Source: Symbiodinium natans | Lineage: Eukaryota > Sar > Dinophyceae > Suessiales > Symbiodiniaceae | Reading direction: 5' to 3' | DNA length: 19,187 nucleotides | NCBI GenBank assembly: GCA_905221605.1 | Contig: CAJNDS010001427.1 | Location: forward strand, 1-19,187 | In this document: positions 1-8,189 of the stretch, piece by piece | How the letters are laid out: the number at the start of each line of letters is the position of its first letter | Position numbering within the stretch: the stretch's first letter is position 1 | Translations under genes and position numbers: made by a program | The notes under the pieces: generated by a model | Told to the model about the DNA's origin: nothing | Database searches by the model: none | Seen by the model: the letters and a program-made list of their open reading frames with translations, nothing else

Positions 1-39
1 GTTTAGGGTTTAGGGTTTAGGGTTTAGGGTTTAGGGTTT
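1..39 (+). repeat. Telomeric repeat block T0 (TTTAGGG)n
   Basis: About five and a half perfect TTTAGGG units, cut by the left edge of the window. It ends at TTTCC just before a GC-rich hairpin. The G-rich strand is on +. Confidence 0.97.
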
Positions 40-50
40 CCTAAGGTTCC

Positions 51-89
51 GCGCACACCACCACGCGGGACGTGTGTTGTGGTGTGCGC
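51..89. repeat. Hairpin at right edge of T0 (B type)
   Basis: Perfect 11-bp inverted repeat GCGCACACCAC (51-61) and GTGGTGTGCGC (79-89). The loop holds a further CACG/CGTG pair (62-65 and 71-74). It is followed by a CAACCCACCC tract, as in the C elements. The stem sequence is unlike the C or E hairpins. Confidence 0.85.
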
Positions 90-449
90 CCAGGTTCAAC
101 GCACTCTCCCAACCCACCCACCCACATCTCAACCTTGGGCGGGTTTAGGGTTTTATAATATCGTGTGTAAGTACAGTAGTGGGAGGGGGCGCTACGGGCC
201 GCCTTTGACCAAATCCTGGGGCACCCCCCGCGAAGGTCTCTCTGTCCCCCCAAGATCCATAGGTTTGTTTGGCGGGCTTAGGTTTTTTTTTGCCCGGTGT
301 TTCCAAATTATGATGCTTATACCGGGCTTACAAGACCCATAGGTCTATGCCTTGGGCTCCCTTTGGTTTTTGGTCCTGCGACTGTCCTGGGACCTCATGA
401 AGTTTGGGAGGCCTGGCCGAAGGAGGCTTCCTGAAAAGATTTCCTGGTT

Positions 450-644
450 CAGAAATGGTCCGGGCCTAGCCCAAAAAAGGCCCAGAAATGGTCCGGGAGG
501 AGCCCAAAAAGGCTCAGAAACGGTCCGGGAGAAGCCCAAAAAGGCTCAGAAATGGTCCGGGTGGAGCCCAGAAATTGTCCGGAGGAAAATGCTCAGAAAT
601 GGTCCGGCTCGCAGAAAGCTCAGAAATGGTCCGGGAGGAGCCGT
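450..644 (+). repeat. Degenerate 22-33 bp tandem repeat (CAGAAATGGTCCGGG)
   Basis: The core CAGAAATGGTCC, or a close variant, starts at 450, 483, 515, 547, 569, 594 and 621. The first units also carry AGCCCAAAAAGG. Spacing is 32-33 bp at first and then 22-27 bp, so later units have lost part of the repeat. Reading frames across it are repeat-derived. Confidence 0.85.
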
Positions 645-783
645 GCTCGGCGGGGGTGCGCGGGGTGCTCTGGTGGGGGTGCTCTGGTGGGGGTGGTGTG
701 GTGGGGGTGCTCTGGTGGAGCTAGGGGGGGCTCAAGTGGGTGCTCTGGTGGGGGTGCTCTGGCGGGGTCCGGAGGCTCTGGTG
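645..783 (+). repeat. GGTGCTCTGGTGGGG repeat
   Basis: Short G-rich repeat built on GGGGGTGCTCTGGTGG or GGCGG. The same motif recurs as small blocks at 1186-1236 and 1627-1687, between minisatellite arrays. Closely spaced G runs give G-quadruplex potential on +. Confidence 0.85.
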
Positions 784-843
784 CCCCAGGATTTGGCCTG
801 ACCCATAGTAAAAATGCGATTTTTTAGTATTGAAAAACGATGG
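784..843 (+). repeat. 60-bp AT-rich motif, copy 1
   Basis: Starts CCCCAGGATTT, contains AAAAATGCGATTTTT (810-824) and ends GAAAAACGATGG. It is nearly identical to 1704-1763. Its reverse complement matches a segment of the C elements, best in C4 at 15507-15571, so it is an inverted family-C segment. AAAAATnnnATTTTT is itself a hairpin. Confidence 0.85.
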
Positions 844-863
844 TTTTGGGTGACCTGCGTTCT

Positions 864-1180
864 ACGTGGAAGGCCCCTTACGGGGAAGGCCCCTTACGGG
901 GAAGGCCCCTTACGGGGAAGGCCCGCCCCTTACGGCCTTACGGGAAGGCCCCTTACCGGGGAAGGCCCAGGCCCTTTACGGGGAAGGCCCCTTACGGCCC
1001 TACACGGAAGGCCACTTGCGGGGAAGGCCCCTTCGGGGAAGGCCCCTTACGGGGAAGGCCCCCACGGGGAAGGCGGGGAAGGCCCCTGACGGGGAAGGCC
1101 CCTCACGGGAAGGCCCCTTACGGGGAAGGCCTTACGGGGAAGGCCCTTTACGGGGAAGGCCGTAAGGGAAGGCCCCTTGC
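864..1180 (+). repeat. 16-bp minisatellite AAGGCCCCTTACGGGG, array 1
   Basis: Units of AAGGCCCCTTACGGGG with scattered 1-5 bp insertions and deletions. Each unit contains CCCC-TTAC-GGGG, a short inverted repeat. Since 16 is not a multiple of three, all three + frames stay open, giving a Gly/Pro/Arg/Lys-rich periodic translation that I do not take as protein. Confidence 0.93.
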
Positions 1181-1246
1181 GGTGGCGGGATGCTCTGGCG
1201 GGGGTGCTCTGGCGGGGGTGCGCTGGCGGGGGTGCTGGCCCGCCCC

Positions 1247-1625
1247 TTTTAGGCCCCTTACAGGGAAGGCCCCTTACGGGGAAGGCCCCTAACCCCTTAC
1301 GCGGAAGGCCCCTTACGGGGAAGGCCCCTTACGGGGAAGGCCCCTTACGGGGAAGGCCCCTTACAGGAGAAGGCCCCTTACAGGGAAGGCCCCTTTACGG
1401 GGAAGGCCCCTTTACGGGGAAGGCCCCTAGGCCCCTTTACGGGGAAGGCCTTTACGGGGAAGGCCTTTACGGGGAAGGCCCCTTTACGGGGAAGGGCCCT
1501 TACGGGGAAGGGCCCGATACGGGGAAGGCCCCCTTGCGGGGAAGGCCCCTTACAGGGAAGGCCCCTACGGGGAAGGCCCCTTAAAAGGACCCTTTACGGG
1601 GAAGGCCCCTTACGAGGAAGGCGGG
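1247..1625 (+). repeat. 16-bp minisatellite AAGGCCCCTTACGGGG, array 2
   Basis: Same unit as array 1, set off from it by a GGTGCTCTGGCGGGG block. It carries more variants, such as CCCTTTACGGGG, CCTTACAGGG and GGGCCCGATACGGGG. Confidence 0.93.
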
Positions 1626-1703
1626 ATGGTGCTCTGGCGGAGGCGCTCTGGTGGGGGTGCTCTGGCGGGGGGTGCTCTGGCGGGGGTCACTCTAAAGGCC
1701 CTG

Positions 1704-1763
1704 CCCCAGGATTTTGCCAGACCCGTAGTAAAAATGCGATTTTTTAGTATTGAAAAACGATGG
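1704..1763 (+). repeat. 60-bp AT-rich motif, copy 2
   Basis: Matches 784-843 with only a few substitutions, and is again preceded by GGTGCTCTGG repeats and followed by the 16-bp minisatellite. This shows a higher-order repeat of about 920 bp, with the second round shortened. Confidence 0.85.
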
Positions 1764-1774
1764 TCCCTCCGTTT

Positions 1775-1985
1775 TACGGCGAAGGCCCTTTACGGGGAAG
1801 GCCCCTTACGGGGAAGGCCCGCCCCTTACGGGGAAGGCCGGAAGGCCCCTTACGGGGAAGGCCCCTTACGCGGGGAAGGCCCCTTACGGGGAAGGCCCCT
1901 AAAGCCCCTTACGGGGAAGGCCCCTTACGGGGAAGGCCCCTTACGGGGAAGGCCCCTTACGGGGAAGGCCCCTTACGGGGGAAGG
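1775..1985 (+). repeat. 16-bp minisatellite AAGGCCCCTTACGGGG, array 3
   Basis: The most regular of the three arrays, with several consecutive perfect 16-bp units near its right end (about 1905-1980). That points to recent homogenisation. Confidence 0.93.
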
Positions 1986-2209
1986 ATGCGTGGTTTTAAC
2001 TTTAAAACCGAGGGTTTGGGGTTATTCTCTTTGGGGCCAGACTGACGCTGGCACGCGGGTTCCACCCCTCTATGCGTGGGCCGCGCTCATCGCGCGCACT
2101 GGCCCCGAGCCCTCGCCAGGCTTCGCCGGACGGCTCGGGCTCGTCCGCGGGCTGTCGCCACGCGGTATCGCTCGCTGCTGCTTATCGCAGGACCCGCAGC
2201 TCGCTCTAG
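1986..2209. other. Terminal segment of B, no gene seen
   Basis: Non-repetitive GC-rich sequence running into telomeric block T1. Near its start it resembles the C terminal segment (GGGTTTGGGGTTATTC against GATTTGGGGTTATAC), and both end in (C)TAGTTTAGGG. GC-rich short inverted repeats are present (around 2095-2150). The 74-codon frame here has no recognisable domain. Confidence 0.5.
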
Positions 2210-2366
2210 TTTAGGGTTTAGGGTTTAGGTTTTAGGGTTTAGGTTTTAGGGTTTAGGGTTTAGGGTTTAGGGTTTAGGGTTTAGGGTTTAGGGTTTAGGG
2301 TTTAGGGTTTAGGGTTTAGGGTTTAGGGTTTAGGGTTTAGGGTTTAGGGTTTAGGGTTTAGGGTTT
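2210..2366 (+). repeat. Telomeric repeat block T1
   Basis: About 22 TTTAGGG units. Near its left edge are two TTTAGGTTTTAGGG variants. It runs directly into the inverted terminus of D1. Confidence 0.97.
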
Positions 2367-2400
2367 ATAGAAATTGTATAGGGTTTGGGTCCCAATAACG

Positions 2401-2470
2401 TTTTGAGCGAAAGTTTTGAGCGAAACGTTTTGAGCGAAAGTTTTGAGCGAAAGTTTTGAGCGAAACGTTT
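2401..2470 (+). repeat. GTTTTGAGCGAAA(C) short tandem repeat in D1
   Basis: Five 13-15 bp units, alternating GTTTTGAGCGAAA and GTTTTGAGCGAAAC. The same array occurs at the same place in D2, D3 and D4. Confidence 0.92.
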
Positions 2471-2563
2471 CTTTTTTAGATATTAGGTTTTAGGGTCGGC
2501 GTGGGGGGGGGGGCGGTTTTTTGGAACTAATTTTTCATTTTTGGGAGGGGGGGGGGGGGCGGG

Positions 2564-4258
2564 CCCAGAGCTCAAAAATAGCTCCCAGAACTCAAAATTA
2601 GCTCCCAAAGCTCAAAATTAGCTCCTAGAGCTCAAAATTAGCTCCCCTGAGAAATTAGCTCCCAGACTCCCGGAGCTCAAAATTGGCTCCCGGAGCTCAA
2701 AATTGGCTCCCGGAGCTCCAAATTAGCTCCCAAAGCTCAAAATTAACTCCCAAAGCTCCAAATTAGCCGCCGGAGCTCAAAATTAGCTCCCCGGAGCTCC
2801 AAATTAGCTCCCGGAGTTCCAAATTAGTTCCCAAAGCTCAAAATTAGCTCCCAAAGCTCGAAATTAGCTCCCAGAGCTCAAAATTAGCTCCCCAGAGCTC
2901 AAAATTAGCTCCCAAAGCTCAAAATTAATTCCTGGAGCTCAAAATTAGCTCCCGGAGCTCAAAATTAGCTCCCGGAGCTCCAAATTAGCTCCCAAAGCTC
3001 AAAATTAGCTGCCGAAGCTCGCAATTAGCTCCCGGGCTCTTGGTGCTCAAAATTAGCTCCCAGAGCTCAAAATTAGCTCCCGGAGCTCAAAATTAGCTTT
3101 CAAAGCTCAATTAGGTCCCGGAGCTCAAAATTAGCTTCCAAAGCTCAAAATTAAGTCCGGAGCTCAAAATTAGCTCGGAGCTCAAAATTAGCTCGCGGAG
3201 CTCAAAATTAGCTTCCTTCCGGAGCTCAAAATTAACTCCCGGAGCTCAAAATTAGCTCCCCGAGCTCAAAATTAGCTCCCAAAGCTCAAAATTAGCTCCC
3301 AGAGCTCAAAATTAGCCCCCTGAGCTGAAAATTAGCTCCCGGAGCTCAAAAACTTGCTCCCGGAGCTCAAAATTAGCTCCCAAAGCTCGAAATTAGCTCA
3401 AAATTAGCCCCCGGCTCGAAATTAGCTCTTGGAGCTCAAAATTAGCTCAAATTTGCTCCCAGAGCTCAAAATTAGCTCCCGGAGCTGAAAATTAGCTCTC
3501 AAAGCTCAAAATTAGCTCCCTCAAATTTGCTCCCAGAGCTCAAAATTAGCTCCCCAGAGCTCAAAATTAGCTCTCAAAGCTCAAAATTAGCTCTCAACGC
3601 TGAAAATTAGGTCCCGAGCTGAAATTAGCTCGCAAAGCTCAAAATCAGCTCCGGTAGTTAAAATTAGCTCCCAGAGCTCAAAATTAACTCGCGGAGCTCA
3701 AAATTAATTCCCGGAACTCAAAATTAAATCCCAAAGCTCCAAATTAGCTCCCAGACCTCAAAAGTAGGTTCCGGAGCTCAAAATTAGCTCCCAAAGCTCA
3801 AAATTAGCTCCCGGAGCTCAAAATTAACTCCCAGAGCTCAAAATTAGCTCCCGGATCTTAAAATTAGCTCCTAAAGTTCAAAACTAGCTCCCAAAGCTCA
3901 AAATTAGCTCCCGGAGGACAAAATTAGCTCCTGGAGCTCAAAAATTCCTCCCAAAGCTCAAAATTAGCTCCCGGAGCTCAAAATTAGCTCCCGGAGCTCA
4001 AAATTAGCTCCCGGAGCTCAAAATTAGCTCCCAGAGCTGAAAATTAACTCCCGGAGCTCAAAAACTTTCAAAATTAGCTCCAAATTAACTCCCAAAGCTC
4101 CAAATTAGCTCCCGAACTTCAAAATTAGTTCCCGGAGCTCAAAATTAGCTCCCGGAGCTCAAAATTAGCTCCCAGAATGCAAATTAATTCCCAGAAGCAA
4201 AAAATTAGCTCCTTCAAAGTTAACTCCGAAGGCTCAGAATTAGCTCTCAAAGCTCAAA
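2564..4258 (+). repeat. 20-bp minisatellite CTCCCGGAGCTCAAAATTAG in D1
   Basis: About 85 units by length, with many point variants and a few partial units. The unit centre AGCTCC-C-GGAGCT is self-complementary, so each unit can form a small cruciform. The most variable site is CCCGG, often CCCAGA or CCCAAA. Stop codons and shifting frames make coding unlikely. Confidence 0.96.
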
Positions 4259-4397
4259 ATAAGGCAACAAGGAGTTTAAGTAAATTGAGCATCCGAGCAG
4301 ACAAAGGAGGTTTAAGTAAATTGGAAAATAGGGCTCAGACAAATAATTTGGGAAATTCATAATGATAACACATACAATTTCTATTTATTTTGTCTTG

Positions 4398-4537
4398 AGG
4401 GTTTAGGGTTTAGGGTTTAGGGTTTAGGGTTTAGGGTTTAGGGTTTAGGGTTTAGGGTTTAGGGTTTAGGGTTTAGGGTTTAGGGTTTAGGGTTTAGGGT
4501 TTAGGGTTTAGGGTTTAGGGTTTAGGGTTTAGGGTTT
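4398..4537 (+). repeat. Telomeric repeat block T2
   Basis: About 20 perfect TTTAGGG units between the D1 right linker (CTTGAGGG) and the D2 left terminus. Confidence 0.97.
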
Positions 4538-4970
4538 ATAGAAATTGTATAGGGTTCAGGTCCGGAGTTTTGACCGAAAGTTTTGAGCGAAAGTTTTGAC
4601 CGAAAGTTTCGACCGAAAGTTTTGAGCGAGTTTTTTGTTTTGCTTTGTTGAGGCGCGAGGGGGGGGGGGCTGGGGGGGACTGGTGGCGCGGGGCTGGGGG
4701 GCTGGGGGGGGGGCCTGGGGGGCATGGGGGCTGGGGGCCTGGGGGCGGGTGGGTGGGGGGGGGGGCGGGTGGGTGGGGGCAGGGGTGGGGCTGTGGGGGC
4801 TGGGCGGGGCTCTGGGGCTGGGGGTTGGGGGGGGTTGGGCTGCGGTGCTTTGGGGTGGGGCTGGGCCTGGGGCTGGGGGCTGGGCCTGGCTAAGGCTGGG
4901 GCTGGGGGTTCGGCCTTCTGGAGTGGATTATTGGACGAGCTGCTCGAAATGAAACGCATACAATTTCTAT
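4538..4970 (+). mobile_element. Element D2, short form, 13-bp inverted termini
   Basis: The same termini as D1 (4538-4550 and 4958-4970) enclose only 433 bp. The short array is GTTTTGACCGAAA or GTTTTGAGCGAAA (4565-4630). In place of the 20-bp minisatellite lies a G-rich tract (4658-4912), and the right end is reduced to the last part of the D right-end motif. I infer an internally deleted or rearranged D element. The minus-strand proline-rich frame and the plus-strand glycine-rich frames are by-products of the G runs. Confidence 0.6.
4658..4912 (+). repeat. G-rich GGGGCTGGGGG tract in D2
   Basis: About 255 bp with G runs of 3 to 12 separated by CT, T, C or A. Many overlapping G-quadruplex motifs are possible on + and i-motifs on -. 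Some order is visible (GGGGCTGGG, GGGCGGGTGGGTGGGG). Confidence 0.9.
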
Positions 4971-4984
4971 TTATCCTGGTCTTG

Positions 4985-5131
4985 AGGGTTTAGGGTTTAG
5001 GGTTTAGGGTTTAGGGTTTAGGGTTTAGGGTTTAGGGTTTAGGGTTTAGGGTTTAGGGTTTAGGGTTTAGGGTTTAGGGTTTAGGGTTTAGGGTTTAGGG
5101 TTTGGGGTTTAGGGTTTAGGGGTTAGGTTTT
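4985..5131 (+). repeat. Telomeric repeat block T3
   Basis: Perfect TTTAGGG to about 5100, then variants TTTGGGG and TTTAGGGG, ending in TTAGGTTTTAC. Isolated TTAGGG motifs continue to about 5164. Confidence 0.95.
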
Positions 5132-5187
5132 ACAAATGGTTATTAGGGTTGTTAGGGTTTAGGGTGTCGGGTGGTGTCATGGGAGGC

Positions 5188-5228
5188 CGCGCCGTCTCAG
5201 GGTGTGAAAACACCGGCCGCGCGCTTCC
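5188..5228. repeat. Hairpin region at left end of C1, decayed
   Basis: The inner stem GGTGT (5201-5205), loop GAAA and ACACC (5210-5214) is kept. The outer GC-rich arms found in C2-C5 are replaced by two direct GGCCGCGC copies. Confidence 0.65.
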
Positions 5229-5721
5229 GCTTGCCGTCAACCCACCCCGGCCACCAAACTATACTCTTATTAGGTTTTACGGTTTTTATGGAATTTATTT
5301 TCTTGTGCTCTGATGCTTGCTTTGATGTTTTTAAAGTTGCGCTGTTAGGGTTTAAGCTGGGGTTGGGGGTAGCCTCGGCCCTTTTCGGGCCTTCGGCGTG
5401 TCAGGGCCCGTAGAGGCCCTTATTTATTTGAAGGTCAGGGAAACCCTTTGTGTCTGCTTTTGGATTCCCCTTCTTTCAGGGCCTCAATTAAGCATCGATT
5501 TCACTACCAAAAAATCGCATTTTTCATTGCGGGTACGGGCATCCTGGGGTCCCCCTTCTTTTAGGGGGCCTTTTGAAGCCTTTTGAAGTATTTTGGTGGC
5601 TCTTGGGGTCTCTCGGGGCCTTGTTCGGACCTTCGGCGCGTCAGGGGCCGTAGAGGCTTTATTCATTTAAAGGTCAGGGAACCTATTAATGAGTTTTTCG
5701 CCAATGAGTCTTTCAATCGCT

Positions 5722-5990
5722 AGGGTTTAAGCTCGGGTTCGGGGTAGCCTCGGCCCTTTTCGGGCCTTCGGCAAGTTGAAGGCCTTCGTAGGGTTTTGCG
5801 GTGTTAGGGTTTAAGCTGGGGTTCGGGGTAGCCTCGGCCCTTTTCGGGCCTTCGGCACGTCAGGGCCCGTAGAGGCCCTAATATGCTTGAAGGCCGTCGT
5901 AGGGTTTTGCGGTGTCAGGGTTTAGGCTGGGGTTCGGGGTAGTTTCGGTCCTTTTCGGGCCTTCGGCACGTGGGCCCGTAGAGGTCCTTG
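5722..5990 (+). repeat. 112-bp tandem repeat in C1
   Basis: Units start AGGGTTTAAGCT at 5722 and 5806, and AGGGTTTAGGCT at 5917. Each contains two small inverted repeats, GGCCC-TTTTC-GGGCC and AGGGCC-CGTAGA-GGCCCT. A related unit lies upstream at about 5346. Confidence 0.85.
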
Positions 5991-6181
5991 CTGATTTAGG
6001 GGGAGCCATCGATTTCAAGACTAAAAGGCGGGCAGGGGCCTAAAAACAATGTTTTCAATATTCTCATTGTGGGCACGGACAAATCTTGTGGTCCCCCTTC
6101 TTTTAGTGGGCCTTTTGAAGCTTTTGAAGCTTTTGGTGGCTCTTGGCGCCTCTTGGGGGCTTCCTTTAGCCGAGCCGTGTT

Positions 6182-6676
6182 AGGCCCTTGGTCCGGCAAG
6201 GGGCCTTGGCCAAGGGGGCGTATTGTTGGGGGTCCTTGACTCAGGGGTCTTGGCCGGTCCTTGGCTCCCTTGGCTTGGGGGGCCCTTGGCCTGGGCCCTT
6301 GGCTGACAGGCGGCCCTTGCCTTGGCGGAGACCTATTGGCCGGGAAGCCCTTGGCGAGGCAGGCCCTTGGCCCGGGCACCCTTGGCGGCTTGGCCCGGGT
6401 GCTTGGTCCTGGAAGGTTGGCCGGGGGGCCCTTGGCTCAAGGGCCCTTGGCCCAAAGGGCCTTGGCCCGGGGCCGGGGGGCCCTTGGCCCGGGGGGCCCT
6501 TGGCCCGGGGGGCCCTTGGCCTGGCCCGGGGGGCCCTTGGCCCGGCGGGGTACCCTTGGCCCGGGGCCTGGCCCGAGGGGGGGGGCCCTTGGCCCGGGGA
6601 GCCCTTGGCCCAAAAGGCCCTTGGCCCGGGGGGCCCTTGGCCCGGGGGGCCCTTGGCCGGGGGGCCTTGGCCCGGG
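6182..6676 (+). repeat. 16-bp minisatellite CCCGGGGGGCCCTTGG in C1
   Basis: Units of CCCGGGGGGCCCTTGG, irregular in the left half and regular from about 6470. GGGCCC and CCCGGG palindromes occur in each unit. Frames on both strands stay open because the unit is 16 bp and stop-poor. Confidence 0.93.
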
Positions 6677-6696
6677 GCCAAATCCGTCAAAAACCC

Positions 6697-7082
6697 CAAA
6701 ATCACGAAATTGAGCAACCAGCCTGCCTGGACCCCTCGCCAGCCTCCTGGTCCAGGAATCCAGCTACCAGGGACCAGGGGGCCCCCGGGGGGGGGGGCCC
6801 GACAAACCCTGAACCCAAAACCCTGAACCGACCTCTAGAGGCAAAGGGTTACGATTTGGGGTTATACTTTAGCTACGCTAAAGGTGGTCTGGGTGCCGGC
6901 CATCCCTTAGCCGAGTACTGACGTTGTCGGAAAAAAGGCCGATGTCCGTTGGCCTGTCCAGGACAGACGGTGAGGCTTAACCCTCACCTTTCCGTTTCTC
7001 TTTTCGCTTGGGCGCTCGGGCTGTAAGGCACTCGGCCGAGCGTTCGGGGTCTGTCGCTCGACGGAAGCGACCCCTCACTTAG
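6697..7082. other. Conserved terminal segment of C1
   Basis: From AAAATCACGAAATTGAGC to CACTTAG at block T4. Inverted repeats in order: CCTGGTCC/GGACCAGG (6746-6753, 6771-6778); CTTTAGC-TAC-GCTAAAG (6867-6883); CTGTCC-A-GGACAG (6954-6966); TGAGG/CCTCA; palindrome CTCGGCCGAG (7031-7040); GTCGCT/AGCGAC (7053-7058, 7066-7071). It also holds telomere-like CCCTGAACCC on + (6804-6829). The density of stems suggests a structured RNA or protein-binding DNA, but no known RNA family is recognised. Confidence 0.6.
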
Positions 7083-7153
7083 TTTAGGGTTTAGGGTTTA
7101 GGGTTTAGGGTTTAGGGTTTAGGGTTTAGGGTTTAGGGTTTAGGGTTTAGGGT
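7083..7153 (+). repeat. Telomeric repeat block T4
   Basis: About ten perfect TTTAGGG units between C1 and C2. Confidence 0.97.
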
Positions 7154-7165
7154 GTGTCAAGGGAG

Positions 7166-7204
7166 GGCGCGCGCTCGGGTGTGAAACACCCCGGGCCGCG
7201 CGCT
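7166..7204. repeat. Hairpin at left end of C2
   Basis: Inner stem GGGTGT (7177-7182), loop GAA, ACACCC (7186-7191), extended by GC-rich arms (GCGCGCGCTC against GGGCCGCGCGC) with two single-base bulges and a G-T pair, about 17 pairs in all. Confidence 0.85.
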
Positions 7205-7698
7205 CGCGTTGCCCGTCAACCCACCCCGGCCACCCAAACTATACTCTATTAGGGTTTAGGGTTTATGGAATTTACTTTCTTGTGCTCTGATGCTTGCTTT
7301 GATGTTTTTAAAGTTGCGCTGTTAGGGTTTAAGCTGGGGTTGGGGGTAGCCTCGGCCCTTTTCGGGCCTTCGGCGTGTCAGGGCCCGTAGAGTCCCTTAT
7401 TTATTTGAAGGTCAGGGAAACCCTTTGTGTCTGCTCCTGGATTCCCCTTCTTTAAGGGCCTCAATTAAGCATCGATTTCACTACCAAAAAATCGCATTTT
7501 TCATTGCGGGTACGGGCATCCTGGGGTCCCCCTTCTTTTAGGGGGCCTTTTGAAGCCTTTTGAAGTATTTTGGTGGCTCTTGGGGTCTCTCGGGGCCTTG
7601 TTCGGACCTTCGGCGTGTCAGGGGCCGTAGAGGCTTTATTCATTTAAAGGTCAGGGAACCTAGTAATGAATTTTTCGCCAATGAGTCTTTCAATCGCT

Positions 7699-8005
7699 AG
7701 GGTTTAAGCTCGGGTTCGGGGTAGCCTCGGCCCTTTTCGGGCCTTCGGCAAGTTAGGGCCCGTAGAGGCCCTTATTTGCTTGAAGGCCTTCGTGTAGGGT
7801 TTTGCGGTGTTAGGGTTTAAGCTGGGGTTCGGGGTAGCCTCGGCCCTTTTCGGGCCTTCGGCACGTTAGGGCCCGTAGAGGCCCTTATTTGCTTGAAGGC
7901 CGTCGTAGGGTTTTGCGGTGTCAGGGTTTAGGCTGGGGTTCGGGGTAGTTTCGGTCCTTTTCGGGCCTTCGGCACGTGGGCCCGTAGAGGTCCTTGCTGA
8001 TTTAG
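7699..8005 (+). repeat. 112-bp tandem repeat in C2
   Basis: Three units starting at 7699, 7812 and 7923 (113 and 111 bp apart). The last ends early, in GGCACGTGGGCCCGTAGAGG. Confidence 0.9.
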
Positions 8006-8189
8006 GGGGAGCCATCGATTTCAATACTAAAAGGCGGGCAGGGGCCTAAAAACAATGTTTTCAATATTCTCATTGTGGGCACGGACAAATCTTGTGGTCC
8101 CCCTTCTTTTAGTGGGCCTTTTGAAGCTTTTGAAGCTTTTGGTGGCTCTTGGCGCCTCTTGGGGGCTTCCTAGGCCCTTAGCCGAGCCC

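Larger units (their letters stand above)
40..2209 (+). repeat. Subtelomeric element B
   Basis: A 2.2-kb segment between telomeric blocks T0 and T1. Order: hairpin (51-89), low-similarity sequence to about 449, a roughly 30-bp repeat, a GGTGCTCTGG repeat, then two rounds of a 60-bp AT-rich motif plus 16-bp minisatellite, and a terminal segment (1986-2209). The plan matches family C: a hairpin after the telomeric block, a 16-bp minisatellite, then a terminal segment with a 'TTTGGGGTTAT' motif running into CTAGTTTAGGG (CTTAGTTTAGGG in C). I infer it is a diverged relative of C. From 90 to 449 I see only a short telomere-like GGGTTTAGGGTTTTA (about 140-155) and a CAACCCACCC tract, and no supported gene. 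Confidence 0.6.
2367..4384 (+). mobile_element. Element D1, 2.0 kb, 13-bp inverted termini
   Basis: Bounded by ATAGAAATTGTAT (2367-2379) and its exact complement ATACAATTTCTAT (4372-4384). Internal order: GTTTTGAGCGAAA array; AT-rich and G-run leader (2470-2563); 20-bp minisatellite; AT-rich right end (4259-4384) with two direct copies of GTTTAAGTAAATTG. It lies between TTTAGGG blocks, with a 13-bp TTATTTTGTCTTG linker between the right terminus and T2. No transposase or other gene is present. Shared termini in four elements suggest a non-autonomous mobile or recombining unit, but I see no clear target-site duplication. D4 is a nearly identical copy. Confidence 0.6.
5132..7082 (+). repeat. 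Subtelomeric element C1
   Basis: The most diverged of the five C copies at its left end. Order: hairpin region (5185-5225), short telomere-like stretch (5262-5285), AT-rich part, a segment holding AAAAATCGCATTTTT (5507-5521), the roughly 112-bp repeat, a second AT-rich and CTTTTAG segment (6040-6165), the 16-bp minisatellite (6182-6676) and the terminal segment (6697-7082). The first full 112-bp unit lacks about 28 bp that C2 keeps (84 bp from 5722 to 5806). I found no domain or credible gene. Segment 5505-5615 is a diverged duplicate of 6060-6165 (both contain CCCCCTTCTTTTAG and TTTTGGTGGCTCTTGG). Confidence 0.85.

Noticed and set aside
840-1584. Overlapping Gly/Pro/Arg-rich frames over the AAGGCCCCTTACGGGG arrays, resembling repetitive structural proteins.
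   Set aside because: All three plus frames give the same periodic peptide in turn because the unit is 16 bp. Insertions of 1-5 bp are tolerated, so no frame is maintained.
2564-4258. Regular 20-bp repeats considered as a CRISPR array.
   Set aside because: Units are contiguous with no spacers, degenerate, and set among eukaryotic telomere repeats.
4177-4362. A 61-codon plus-strand frame at the right end of D1, repeated in D4 (12349-12534) with one residue changed.
   Set aside because: Half of it is decayed 20-bp minisatellite and D1 and D4 are recent duplicates, so conservation carries no weight. D3 lacks it.
4522-4959. A proline-rich minus-strand frame and glycine-rich plus frames over the D2 G-rich tract.
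   Set aside because: They follow directly from G runs, differ entirely from D1 at the same place, and run into telomeric repeats.
5484-5666. A 60-codon minus-strand frame found in C1, C2, C3 and C5 as a possible conserved small protein.
   Set aside because: Its conservation equals that of the surrounding repeat. The few differences include amino-acid changes (Ala/Thr, Gly/Arg), C4 breaks it by small deletions, and no start context, domain or signal is apparent.
5722-5990. GGCCC-TTTTC-GGGCC stems considered as bacterial-type terminators or parts of rRNA.
   Set aside because: There is no upstream gene and no following T run. The motif recurs with the 112-bp unit, and no rRNA signature is recognised.
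6322-6921. Long plus-strand frames across the C minisatellites with a shared C-terminal end (about 6790-6918 and the same place in other copies).
   Set aside because: The 16-bp stop-poor repeat keeps several frames open on both strands, with shifting upstream frames. The shared tail is just the conserved DNA of the terminal segment, with changes that alter residues.
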